Source of the DNA: Arthrobacter sp. cf158
GTDB taxonomy: Bacteria > Actinomycetota > Actinomycetes > Actinomycetales > Micrococcaceae
Assembly (NCBI RefSeq): GCF_900106835.1
Contig: NZ_FNNR01000013.1
Span: 1 to 64,000 of the forward strand
Direction of reading: 5' to 3'
DNA length: 64,000 nt
Shown here: positions 9,201-17,605 of the stretch, one piece after another
How positions within the stretch are numbered: position 1 is the first letter of the stretch
Layout of the letters: each line of letters starts with the position of its first letter
Notes under the pieces: model-generated
Database searches by the model: none
Seen by the model: only the letters and a program-made list of their open reading frames with translations
What the model was told of the DNA's origin: nothing
Position numbers and translations under genes: made by a program

Positions 9201-9384
9201 GCTCTGCCGCAGTCCGGAATCCGTTCGCAGACAAACCTTACGGCAGAGACGGGGAACCCATTTTAGGTCGCTTTCGAGCGTGCCTTGGGGTGAAGTCACG
9301 AAGCTTCCGCCGAACAGCGGGAGATAGTGGCCGGGTGACTCCCATCCGAATCCGACAGCTAACCTCGCAGGCATCGGGAGAGGC
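9201..9384 (+). ncRNA. Cyclic di-AMP riboswitch (ydaO-yuaA type)
   Basis: The leader of the NlpC/P60 gene contains the conserved blocks of this riboswitch in order: GACGGGGAACCCA near 9249, TTGGGGTGAAGTC near 9285, GCCGAACAGCGGG near 9312, and AATCCGACAGCTAACCTCG near 9350. A closing stem between about 9203 and 9380 is plausible. In actinobacteria this riboswitch class typically precedes cell-wall hydrolase genes and turns them off when c-di-AMP is high. The exact ends are approximate. Confidence 0.9.
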
Positions 9385-9390
9385 TCTTTC

Positions 9391-10167
9391 ATGTCTTCAC
9401 GCATTCTTCGCGGCCGTCGTAAGGCGGACAGCGTACGTCCTAATCCGTTCATCTCCATCTCCAAGGCAGTGGCCAGCAACGCTTCCGGCGCTGGCCGCCA
9501 GGCAGCTGTCATCGCAGCAGCCTCGGGCCTTGTCCTGACTGGTTCCATTGCTGCCCACGCAGCCGAAGCTCCGGTTCAGCGGGACTCAAGCCCCGCCACG
9601 GTCGCAGAGACCACTTCCGAAGCCCCCACCCAGGTTGTTACCGCCGCATCCACGGCTACCATCAACTTCGAGCGCCCTGCTGTTGCTTCGGTAGCAGCTC
9701 CGGTCATCGAGAAGCCGGCTCCGGTTGTTGAGGCTCCTGTCGCCAAGAAGGCAGCAGTCACCACTGCCGCTGCTGCGGCTCCTGCCAAGGCTGCGGCTGC
9801 TGCTGCTCCGGTTGCTGCTGCTCCCGCAGCCGCTGCGCCCGCCGTCGGTGGCGTCAACGCTGCCATGGTTGCCTCGGCCTACGCCCAGATCGGCATCATG
9901 CAGGACTGCACCGCCATGGTGGAAAAGGCCCTCGGCTCCGCAGGCATCCCCGTTGGTGACCTCGCCCCCATGCAGTTCATGAACTACGGCAAAGTGGTCA
10001 GCGACCCCCAGCCCGGTGACATGATCGTCCAGTCCGGCCACGTCGCCATCTTCATCGGCAACGGCCAGGCCATCAGTGGTGGCATCAACGGCAACCAGAC
10101 GGGCATCCACCCGATCAGCTGGTTGACCGCAACGGGCCCCATCACGTACGTACGCGCTGGCGCATAA
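9391..10167 (+). CDS. NlpC/P60-like cell-wall hydrolase with Ala/Pro-rich spacer
   Basis: The 258-residue protein has an N-terminal export signal with an extended basic n-region (hydrophobic stretch about 35-57, cleavage near AHA/AEA). A low-complexity Ala/Val/Pro/Lys region (60-150) probably spans the wall. The C-terminal domain has a putative catalytic Cys in QDCTAMV and His in SGHVAIFIGNG, the NlpC/P60 or CHAP arrangement for cleaving peptidoglycan peptides. Expression should be set by the c-di-AMP riboswitch just upstream, linking wall remodelling to turgor signalling. A strong terminator follows. Confidence 0.85.
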   Translation: MSSRILRGRRKADSVRPNPFISISKAVASNASGAGRQAAVIAAASGLVLTGSIAAHAAEAPVQRDSSPATVAETTSEAPTQVVTAASTATINFERPAVASVAAPVIEKPAPVVEAPVAKKAAVTTAAAAAPAKAAAAAAPVAAAPAAAAPAVGGVNAAMVASAYAQIGIMQDCTAMVEKALGSAGIPVGDLAPMQFMNYGKVVSDPQPGDMIVQSGHVAIFIGNGQAISGGINGNQTGIHPISWLTATGPITYVRAGA

Positions 10168-10184
10168 GCCTCACGCTTCAGTTC

Positions 10185-10231
10185 AAAGGCCGGTGCCTCC
10201 GAAGACTTGATCTTCGGAGGCACCGGCCTTT
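10185..10231 (+). terminator. Strong terminator hairpin after the NlpC/P60 gene
   Basis: A 21-bp perfect inverted repeat (10185-10205 and 10211-10231) with a CTTGA loop, starting AAAGGCC and ending GGCCTTT. It is symmetric, so it could also end transcription of the convergent flavoprotein gene. Confidence 0.9.
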
Positions 10232-10281
10232 GGCGTTAAGTTCTGTGCGGAAAAGTGAATCTGTGCGTAAAGTCAGGGCGC

Positions 10282-10974
10282 CTACGCGGTAGCGACGCCC
10301 GGTCCTGCCGGCAGGGCTACCTTGGCGGAGATCGCCTGGCCCACTGCCTTGGCTTGCCGCAGGACCTCCTTGGGCGTGGGCGTGATGAGTTCGCCAACGC
10401 CCACCAGGTGCATCCCGACTGCCCGCATCGCGGCGGCAAGGTTCTGTCCGATGGCAATTCCCAGTTCGGCCAGCATCCTCCGCAACTGGCTCTGTGCGCA
10501 GCGTGTCACCACGATGTGGTCGGCCAGCAAGACTCCGTTGGCGGTGTGGACGGCCCACTGGCGTGGAATGGATTCGAGCGGTCCGGAGACGTGGAGCCCG
10601 GTCCTGAGCCCGCTCGTGGTCATGCTGGCAACCTGTCCGTAGCCAAGCTGCTGTGAGGGATCCGAGCCCAGGAAGTCCAGGCGGACGGCGCGGGTGGTGC
10701 TGCGGACGTCCAGGTGATGGCTCGCGGCGTAGTTCCGCAGATGACGGAGGATCTCGTTGCGTTCCTGCATGGCTGCGGGATCGGCTGCATCGCAGCGTTG
10801 GAGCATTCCAGTGTGGACTGAGGGGCCTGTGGCAGACAAGGCGCCAAAGCCGTCCACGACGATGGAGCCCACGCCATAGCGGCTGAGCTCACTGGCAACT
10901 GCCAAACCGGACAGACCGGCTCCGATGACCACGGTAGTGGTGCGTTCCGTGGCGGAATCAGGCGTGAGTGACAC
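10282..10974 (-). CDS. Small FAD/NAD(P)-binding flavoprotein
   Basis: The 230-residue protein begins with a dinucleotide-binding fold, GAGLSGLAVASELSRYG at about residues 16-32, followed by an acidic residue at the end of strand 2. It resembles the N-terminal part of flavin monooxygenases or thioredoxin-reductase-like oxidoreductases but is only about half the usual length and shows no second nucleotide-binding motif. GTG at 10974 is preceded by AGGAGG at nine bases. It faces the NlpC/P60 gene across the shared terminator. The reaction cannot be assigned. Confidence 0.65.
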   Translation of the reverse strand: MSLTPDSATERTTTVVIGAGLSGLAVASELSRYGVGSIVVDGFGALSATGPSVHTGMLQRCDAADPAAMQERNEILRHLRNYAASHHLDVRSTTRAVRLDFLGSDPSQQLGYGQVASMTTSGLRTGLHVSGPLESIPRQWAVHTANGVLLADHIVVTRCAQSQLRRMLAELGIAIGQNLAAAMRAVGMHLVGVGELITPTPKEVLRQAKAVGQAISAKVALPAGPGVATA

Positions 10975-11389
10975 TGCTTGGTTCCTCCTTGACGTGTGTG
11001 CCCTTCGGCAGCGCGTGGGATCGCGTCCGAGTTCCCCAAGCGGCCGCAAATAAATGGCCGGAGTGTGTGGTGAAACACGTTTGCCGGCCATTCGGTGACT
11101 CGAACACTACCGAACTTTTTCGGCCATGGATAGCCTCCCGCATCCGCGTGTTTGTCGTGTTCATCCGCAGCGCAAAAAGGGTGCCTTGGAACCGAGCCCG
11201 GACCGTTACACACATAGCCCGGAGTCGCCTTGATTCGTCATTGCCGACCGAGAATAGTTGGCATTGGAAGGGGAGATTCCAGGTTTCCCCGGCCCCGGCC
11301 ATTGACAAGGGAGCCATGAGGGAATCCGATGCGGAAAACCTCTGGCAGAATAGCCGGAACATCAAGCAGTAGGTGGAGAGGCGGGCCCC
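10975..11389. other. Intergenic region, no gene recognised
   Basis: This 415-base stretch separates the divergent flavoprotein and universal stress protein genes. The open frames across it on either strand have no recognisable domains or ribosome sites. I see no tRNA, riboswitch or strong hairpin. It presumably carries two divergent promoters. I also looked for the inverted repeat reported upstream of actinomycete rifampin-inactivation genes and did not see it. Confidence 0.5.
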
Positions 11390-12427
11390 ATGGACCAGCA
11401 CGGCAGGCACAGTGAAGAGCCACAGCAAGGCGAGGACCAGGCTGTTGCACCCGGCGGCATTGTCGTGGGAGTGGACGGTTCAGAGCACGGTCAATGTGCG
11501 TTGGTGTGGGCAGCGCGGGAAGCCGAACGCCGGCAGCTACCCTTACACATCGTTACGGCATACTCAGTGCCCATTTTTGCCGCTTCCGGGCTGGACGGCG
11601 GCTATGCAACGGTGGACGATTCGGTCATCCGCGAGGGCGCTGACGCCATCGTCAAGCAGGCCATGGACAAGATCTCCGGTTATGCCATCGACGTCGATGC
11701 TTCGGTGGAGAACGGCGACGCCGCGGGTGTCCTGCTGGACCTCTCGGAGGACGCAGCCCTTCTGGTGTTCGGCAGCCGGGGTCGCGGCGGCTTCGTTGGA
11801 CGTCTTCTGGGCTCGGTCAGCAGCGCCTTGCCCGCCCACGCCAAGTGCCCCACCGTCACGGTCCCGCTGTACTGCGCGGACCGGCTCGGGGAGAACACTG
11901 AGGACAAACACATCAAGGCCGAGCATGCCAAAGCTGGTCCGCGCACAGTGGAGAACGTGGTGGCAGTAGGCGTGGATGGTTCCGAGCAAGCCCGGATCGC
12001 CGTGCTCGAAGCTGCCGAGCAAGCCCAACGCATGGGCGCAAAGCTCCGCGTCATCTGCGCGGTACCGCAATACAGCGGATCCCTTGCGTGGGTGCCGGCC
12101 CCTTTGGACCGCGACGCTCTCTTTGCGGATATCAGGGTCCAGCTGGACGCAGGCGTAGCCTGGCTCAAGAGCCACTTCCCCCAGCTGGCCATTGAGACGG
12201 ACCTCCGGGACGGCTCGCCGGTGGACGTGCTGGTGGAAGCAAGCCGGGGCGTTGAGCTGGTGGTCCTGGGCACGCGTGGCCGTGGCGGTTTCGCAGGAAT
12301 GCTTCTCGGCTCCACCTCCGACGGCGTGCTCCACCACGCCAAGGGACCCGTGCTGGTTGTTCCGGACCGTGAGGACCCGCGGTTGGCAGACCGTTCCAAA
12401 TTCGGCCCGATGCTCGGCGCAGCCTAA
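11390..12427 (+). CDS. Universal stress protein with two UspA domains
   Basis: The 345-residue cytoplasmic protein contains two UspA folds. Each begins with a VGVDGSE-type strand (about residues 24 and 193) and ends with the ATP-binding signature G-2x-G-9x-G(S/T): GSRGRGGFVGRLLGS near 126 and GTRGRGGFAGMLLGS near 298. Tandem Usp proteins in actinobacteria bind ATP and respond to hypoxia, starvation or redox stress. The next gene begins 15 bases after the stop, so this protein is probably co-expressed with the PEP-utilising enzyme. Confidence 0.92.
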   Translation: MDQHGRHSEEPQQGEDQAVAPGGIVVGVDGSEHGQCALVWAAREAERRQLPLHIVTAYSVPIFAASGLDGGYATVDDSVIREGADAIVKQAMDKISGYAIDVDASVENGDAAGVLLDLSEDAALLVFGSRGRGGFVGRLLGSVSSALPAHAKCPTVTVPLYCADRLGENTEDKHIKAEHAKAGPRTVENVVAVGVDGSEQARIAVLEAAEQAQRMGAKLRVICAVPQYSGSLAWVPAPLDRDALFADIRVQLDAGVAWLKSHFPQLAIETDLRDGSPVDVLVEASRGVELVVLGTRGRGGFAGMLLGSTSDGVLHHAKGPVLVVPDREDPRLADRSKFGPMLGAA

Positions 12428-12442
12428 GCCGGGGCCTGCGCC

Positions 12443-15154
12443 GTGCTCATCCTGGACATCGCTGACATCCGCGGACCGATGCTCCCGGAGGTGGGCGGCA
12501 AGGCTGCCAATCTGGGTGAGCTCGCCGGCGCCGGGTTGCCGGTGCCGCCTGGCTTCTGCCTCACCACGGCCGCGTACGTGCACGCTCTCTCCGCGATCGG
12601 CATGGAGAGCGTGTTCGCGGCCCTGCAGAATGTCGGGGCGGCTGATCTGGACGAGCTGATCGGGCTTGCCGAACACGCCCGTTCCTTGGTGCTGGACGTC
12701 GGCGTGCCGGATGACATCTCGCAGGCCATCCGCGTTGCCTATGGTGAGCTGGGGGAGAACGTTCCCGTCGCCGTCAGGTCGTCGGCCACCGCGGAGGACC
12801 TGCCCTTCGCCAGTTTTGCCGGGCAACAGGACACCTTCCTGAATGTGGTTGGCATCGACGCCGTTTTGGACGCCGTGAGCCGTTGCTGGGCATCGCTGTG
12901 GACGGATCGTGCGGTGAGCTACCGGACCATCAATGGGATCGACCATGCGTCAGTGGCCCTGGCCGTCGTCGTGCAGGAAATGGTGGATTCCGCTACCGCC
13001 GGCGTCATGTTCACCGCCAACCCGGTGACGGGAAAACGGCACCAGACGGTGATTGACGCCAGCCCCGGCTTGGGGGAGGCCGTGGTCTCCGGGGCCGTGA
13101 ATCCGGACCAATATGTTGTGGAGGTTCCCAGCGGCACCATCGTGCAGCGGACAGTGGGGGACAGGCAAGTGGAGATCCGCTCCGTACCGGGCGGTGGCAC
13201 GGAACGCGTCCCTGGTTCCCAGCCCGGCGGCGGCGGAGTTCCCCAACAGTGCCTCAGCGACCAACAAGTACGCGCACTGGCTGAGTTGGGACGCAGTGTG
13301 GAGAAGCATTACGGTGCGCCGCAGGACACCGAGTGGGCCATCGATGACGCGGGAAAGCTGTGGCTCACCCAAGCGCGGCCCATCACCACCCTCTACCCGC
13401 AGCCGACTCGAACCCCTCCTGGCCCCGGCCAGCACGCCTTCCTGAACTTCAGCCTTGCCCAGGGCCTCACTCGACCTTTGACTCCCATGGGCTTGGCCGG
13501 TATCCGTCTCCTTGCCTCCTGTGTGGCAAGAACGGCGGCATTCGATGTTCCGGATCCACGGTCCGGACCTCCGCCGTACTACGAGGCAGGCCAGCGGATC
13601 TTCTTTGACTTCACGGCCGTCCTGCGGAGCCGGGTGGGCCTGGCCATCGTGCCACGGGTGTTCGACGTCATGGAGGCGCGCTCAGCAACAGTGATGCGTG
13701 GACTCTTTGACGACCCACGCTTTTCGGTGACAAACAAGACCCCCTTGAAGCTGATTCGCCACGTCGCTCCGGTCGCGGCCAAGTATCGCGTTCCTGAAAC
13801 CCTTCTCCGAGGACTGTTCCGGCCCGCTGCGGCCATGCAGAAGGTGGAGCGCCTCAATGCTGAGCTGCGCACCCTGTTCACCGTTCCATCGGAAGCCACA
13901 GCCCACCAGCGTTTGGCTCACGTGCAGAGAATCCTGGGCCAGGATGTGTTTGCCACCGTGCCGCAGGTGCTTCCCCTTCCTGCGCTGGGTTTCGGGATGG
14001 TGGCGCTCGTGAGGCGGTTGCTGGGCGCGCAGGCTCCGTACGAAGAGCTCCAGACCGTCATCCGCGGGCTTCCCAACAACGTCACCACGGAGATGGACCT
14101 GGCCCTCTGGCGGCTTGTCTCGGAGATCAGAAAACACCCCGACGCCGCAGCCTCCATGGGCGGTAAAACGGCGGCAGAGCTGGCGGACCGGTATCGGGAC
14201 GGAACGCTTCCACCCGTCGCGCAATCCGGGTTGGCGTCGTTTTTGCGCACCTTCGGGCATCGTGCCGTGGCTGAAATTGATCTGGGCATGCCTCGCTGGT
14301 CGGATGATCCCACCCACATCCTGGGAGTCGTTGCCAACTATTTGAGGCTTGGGGACGGCGCAGACGCTCCGGATCAGCAGTTCGGGAAGGCAGTCCGGGA
14401 AGCCGACGATCAGGTGGCGCGTTTCATAGCGCGTGCCCGGGCCAAGAGCCCACTGCACGCGGCCATCGTGAAAATGGCTTTGGACCGGACAAGGAGGTTT
14501 GCGGGCCTGCGCGAGTTGCCCAAGTACAACCTTGTCCTGGGGTTGGCGTCCGTCAGGGAGCAACTGCTCCTGGTCGGAAACCAACTGGCCGCATCCCAGC
14601 GGATCGAACGTCCGGAGGACATCTTCTTCCTGGACCTGGATGACGTGGAGGTGGCATTGGCCGGCGATGATCTCCACCACCTGGTGGCGGAACGCCGTGC
14701 AGCGTACCAGCAGGAACTCCGGCGCAGGCACATCCCCCGGGTGTTGTTGTCTGACGGGACTGAACCCGAGGCCACTGCAGCTGCGTCCACTGCAGCTGCG
14801 TCCGGCGAAAATCTGCGCCCTGGCACTCTGTCCGGCAGCCCGGCGTCGGCCGGTCAGGTAACGGCGCCGGCCCGGGTCATTCTGGACCCGGTTGGTGCGC
14901 ACCTGGAACCAGGCGAAATCCTTGTGGCACCGTCAACGGATCCTGGCTGGACGCCGCTGTTCCTCACAGCTGGTGGGCTGGTCATGGAGATGGGCGGACC
15001 CAACTCGCACGGGGCCGTGGTGGCCCGTGAGTACGGTATCCCCGCTGTTGTCGGCGTCCCCGATGCCACAACGCGCATCAGTACCGGCCAACACATCACG
15101 GTTGACGGCGCCGCCGGGACCGTCAGCACCGAGGGCGGAGGCGGGGAATCCTAG
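12443..15154 (+). CDS. PEP-synthase-like phosphotransferase, rifampin phosphotransferase (Rph) architecture
   Basis: The 903-residue protein has an ATP-grasp domain (about 10-320) with VGGKAANLGEL, VRSSATAEDLPFASFAGQQD and the closing ARPITTLYP. A long mostly helical middle domain (about 330-790) follows, then a C-terminal phosphohistidine domain with GGPNSHGAVVAREYGIPAV. This is the order of rifampin phosphotransferase. PEP synthase instead carries a C-terminal PEP/pyruvate barrel, which is absent here. Biochemically it should split ATP and phosphorylate an acceptor through the mobile His. The acceptor may be an ansamycin or an unrelated metabolite. GTG at 12443 follows the universal stress protein gene by 15 bases. 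Confidence 0.8.
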   Translation: MLILDIADIRGPMLPEVGGKAANLGELAGAGLPVPPGFCLTTAAYVHALSAIGMESVFAALQNVGAADLDELIGLAEHARSLVLDVGVPDDISQAIRVAYGELGENVPVAVRSSATAEDLPFASFAGQQDTFLNVVGIDAVLDAVSRCWASLWTDRAVSYRTINGIDHASVALAVVVQEMVDSATAGVMFTANPVTGKRHQTVIDASPGLGEAVVSGAVNPDQYVVEVPSGTIVQRTVGDRQVEIRSVPGGGTERVPGSQPGGGGVPQQCLSDQQVRALAELGRSVEKHYGAPQDTEWAIDDAGKLWLTQARPITTLYPQPTRTPPGPGQHAFLNFSLAQGLTRPLTPMGLAGIRLLASCVARTAAFDVPDPRSGPPPYYEAGQRIFFDFTAVLRSRVGLAIVPRVFDVMEARSATVMRGLFDDPRFSVTNKTPLKLIRHVAPVAAKYRVPETLLRGLFRPAAAMQKVERLNAELRTLFTVPSEATAHQRLAHVQRILGQDVFATVPQVLPLPALGFGMVALVRRLLGAQAPYEELQTVIRGLPNNVTTEMDLALWRLVSEIRKHPDAAASMGGKTAAELADRYRDGTLPPVAQSGLASFLRTFGHRAVAEIDLGMPRWSDDPTHILGVVANYLRLGDGADAPDQQFGKAVREADDQVARFIARARAKSPLHAAIVKMALDRTRRFAGLRELPKYNLVLGLASVREQLLLVGNQLAASQRIERPEDIFFLDLDDVEVALAGDDLHHLVAERRAAYQQELRRRHIPRVLLSDGTEPEATAAASTAAASGENLRPGTLSGSPASAGQVTAPARVILDPVGAHLEPGEILVAPSTDPGWTPLFLTAGGLVMEMGGPNSHGAVVAREYGIPAVVGVPDATTRISTGQHITVDGAAGTVSTEGGGGES

Positions 15155-16071
15155 GCGTGCTGGTGTGATTCGTGCTCGGAGTGGCTCACAGGCTCCAACT
15201 GGAAAGTGCAGTGTTCGGTATCGAAATGCCGGCCCAGGCAGGACCCCAACTGATCCAGGATGCTGTCCGCGCCGCTGGCGTTGAGGACTTCGTCTTCCAC
15301 CACAACGTGCGCTGAGAACACGGGGACGCCGGAGGTTATGGTCCAAATGTGGATGTCGTGGGCCTCCACCACCCCGTCCACGGCGATGATGTGCTCACGG
15401 ATCATGTTCACGTCCACGCCCTTGGGAGTAGCTTCCAGCAGAACATCCACCACATCGCGGAGCAGATGCCAGGCCCTGGGAATGATCATCAGCGCAATCA
15501 GTACCGAGGCGATGGGGTCTGCGGCGCTGAAGCCTGTGGTCATGATGACGATTGCCGCGACGATGACCGCGATGGAACCCAGGAGGTCGCCGAGGACCTC
15601 AAGGTAGGCGCCCCGGACATTGAGGCTTTCCTTCTGCGCCCCCTGCAGGATCAGGAGTGAGACCAGGTTTGCCACGGCACCCAGGATGGCGGCCCACAGC
15701 ATGACGTCCGTATGGATTTCGGTGGTTTCTCCGAAGCGGCGGATGGCTTCGATCATGATCACCACGGCGATGACAATGAGGATCAGGGCGTTGGCCAAGG
15801 CAGCCAGGACTTCGGCCCGCTGGTATCCATAGGTCCGCTGGTCACTCGCGGGGCGGGTGGCAATCCACGCCGCCATGAGGGCAATGAACACGCCTGCGGC
15901 GTCGGAGAGCATGTGGCCGGCATCAGCCAGCAGGGCCAGCGATCCGGACACGACGGCGCCGATCACCTGGATGCCAACCACCCCTAAAGTGATGGCCAGG
16001 ACGGCAATGAGCCTCTTCCGATGCTTGCCGGTTGCTGTAACTCCGTGGGAGTGGTTGTGGTCGTGCCCCAT
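15151..16071 (-). CDS. Cation diffusion facilitator (CzcD/ZitB-like metal exporter)
   Basis: The 306-residue protein has six membrane helices and a cytoplasmic C-terminal domain (about 215-300). Helix 2 carries HMLSD, the HxxxD half of the metal site. The helix 5 half reads EVLGD, with Glu where ZitB has His. Both termini are His-rich (HDHNHSHG; HSEHESHQHA), typical of zinc or cobalt exporters. It overlaps the end of the convergent Rph-like gene by four bases. Metal preference is uncertain because of the helix 5 change. Confidence 0.9.
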   Translation of the reverse strand: MGHDHNHSHGVTATGKHRKRLIAVLAITLGVVGIQVIGAVVSGSLALLADAGHMLSDAAGVFIALMAAWIATRPASDQRTYGYQRAEVLAALANALILIVIAVVIMIEAIRRFGETTEIHTDVMLWAAILGAVANLVSLLILQGAQKESLNVRGAYLEVLGDLLGSIAVIVAAIVIMTTGFSAADPIASVLIALMIIPRAWHLLRDVVDVLLEATPKGVDVNMIREHIIAVDGVVEAHDIHIWTITSGVPVFSAHVVVEDEVLNASGADSILDQLGSCLGRHFDTEHCTFQLEPVSHSEHESHQHA

Positions 16072-16081
16072 GGTTACAAGG

Positions 16082-16591
16082 CTAGCCCCAGCCGAGCTCG
16101 TGCAGGCGGTCGTCGTCTATCCCAAAATGGTGAGCTATCTCATGGACCACGGTGATGGCCACCTCATCGATCACTTCCTGGCGGGTACTGCAGATGTTCA
16201 GGATGGGCTGGCGGAAGATGGTGATCCGGTCCGGCAGGGATCCGGCGTCCCACCACGAATCGCGCTCCGTCAGGGGAACGCCCTCGTAAAGTCCCAAAAG
16301 CACTGTGCCCGGGTCCTCGCCGGGTTGCGGCGTGTAGTCGTCCTCGATGAAGATCGCCACGTTGTCCATGGCGCCGGCGGCCTTGGGCGGGATCAGCTGC
16401 AGGGCGTCACTGACCGCTTCCTCAAAGTCCTCGGGGGACATCTCGAAAGGGCCCGCAAAGCCGGCCGTTTCAACGGGGTCACCCGGAGCCTGCTCAACGG
16501 GGCTGTGCACCGCATTCCGTTCCCGGAGCGGGGACGAAGGAAGGTCGCCGTCGGGAACGATGGGGAGGCCGGGAGGAAGATTCGCGGGCAT
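16082..16591 (-). CDS. Zincin-like metallopeptidase family protein
   Basis: The 169-residue protein ends with HEIAHHFGIDDDRLHELGW, a HExxH zinc site with a distal acidic/His segment, as in the small bacterial zincin_1 family. The first 60 residues are Pro-rich and probably disordered. No signal peptide is present, so it is likely cytoplasmic. Its gene starts on the far side of the CDF gene, ten bases upstream of that gene's 5' end. The substrate is unknown for this family. Confidence 0.8.
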   Translation of the reverse strand: MPANLPPGLPIVPDGDLPSSPLRERNAVHSPVEQAPGDPVETAGFAGPFEMSPEDFEEAVSDALQLIPPKAAGAMDNVAIFIEDDYTPQPGEDPGTVLLGLYEGVPLTERDSWWDAGSLPDRITIFRQPILNICSTRQEVIDEVAITVVHEIAHHFGIDDDRLHELGWG

Positions 16592-16681
16592 GACTCGACT
16601 TTAGTCTGCGGCGGCAGTATTGGCTCTGTGTGTGATGAGGGATACTGAACACAATCCCTTTTCGACAGACACAGGAACCGC

Positions 16682-17605
16682 ATGACTTCCTCCCCTTCCC
16701 TGATGCCTGAGCCGCTCGACGTCGTCGTGGTGGGTGAGGCGCTGATCGACATTGTGCAGTCGCCCGCCGGCCAGGCCGAATATCCGGGCGGATCGCCCGC
16801 CAATGTTGCCTACGGCCTTGGCCGCCTGGACGTCAAAGCCGGCCTGTTGACGGCCATCGGAAAGGACCAGCGGGGCGACGCCATCGCAGCGCACCTTCAC
16901 AGCGCGGGTGTAGTGCTGCTGCCGGGATCGAAGTCGATGGGAAAGACGGCGACGGCGACAGCCAGGATCGCTGCCGACGGTTCGGCCGACTACACCTTTG
17001 ACATCGAGTGGGCGCTGGCCCCGCTGGTCCTGCCCTATGCGCCGCGGATCCTGCATACGGGATCCATCGCCACGTTCCTGGAGCCAGGGGCCGGGGTTGT
17101 CAGGAGCCTGTTGGAACAGGCGCAGGGTGGGTGCATGGTCACCTACGATCCCAATATCCGCACCGATCTGCTGGGCAGCCACCACGAGGCGCTCTCGCTG
17201 TTCGAAGAGATAGTGCCACTCACCGACGTCGTCAGGATGAGTGCCTCGGACGCCCACTGGCTGTACCCGGGCAAGGCGCTGGAGGATATCTCAAGCCACC
17301 TTTTGTCGCTTGGTACCACTCTGGCCGTAATGACCCAGGGTGCCATGGGCTCCTTGATGGCCACTCGCCACATACAGCTCAGGGTTCCCGCCGTCCCGTC
17401 GACCGTTGCGGACACCATCGGCGCAGGTGATTCCTACATGTCGGCGCTGATCATGGGGCTGCTGCTCCGTGGCAGCGATGGCCTGGCGCCCACAGTATTG
17501 GAACGGATCGGCACCATTGCCTCCATGGCCGCTTCCATCACTGTTGGCCGCCCGGGCGCCAACCCGCCCACGCACCGCGAACTCCTGGCGGGAATGGCCC
17601 GCTAG
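16682..17605 (+). CDS. PfkB-family carbohydrate kinase (fructokinase-like)
   Basis: The 307-residue protein has both PfkB signatures: the N-terminal GG loop in YPGGSPANVAYGLGRL (about 37-52) and the C-terminal DTIGAGDSYMSALI (about 242-255), which holds the catalytic Asp and anion hole. The family phosphorylates fructose, ribose or related sugars with ATP. The sequence form PGGSPANVA is most like fructokinases. No transporter for a sugar is adjacent; the next gene overlaps its stop on the other strand. Confidence 0.87.
   Translation: MTSSPSLMPEPLDVVVVGEALIDIVQSPAGQAEYPGGSPANVAYGLGRLDVKAGLLTAIGKDQRGDAIAAHLHSAGVVLLPGSKSMGKTATATARIAADGSADYTFDIEWALAPLVLPYAPRILHTGSIATFLEPGAGVVRSLLEQAQGGCMVTYDPNIRTDLLGSHHEALSLFEEIVPLTDVVRMSASDAHWLYPGKALEDISSHLLSLGTTLAVMTQGAMGSLMATRHIQLRVPAVPSTVADTIGAGDSYMSALIMGLLLRGSDGLAPTVLERIGTIASMAASITVGRPGANPPTHRELLAGMAR

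Noticed and set aside
10975..11389. Rifampin-associated inverted repeat before the Usp/Rph-like operon
   Set aside because: I looked for the known GGGGCTTGC-type inverted repeat and did not find it, so no such element is claimed.
13682..14902. 406-codon frame on the minus strand inside the Rph-like gene
   Set aside because: No ribosome site or domain, and it is wholly antisense to a well-conserved coding region.
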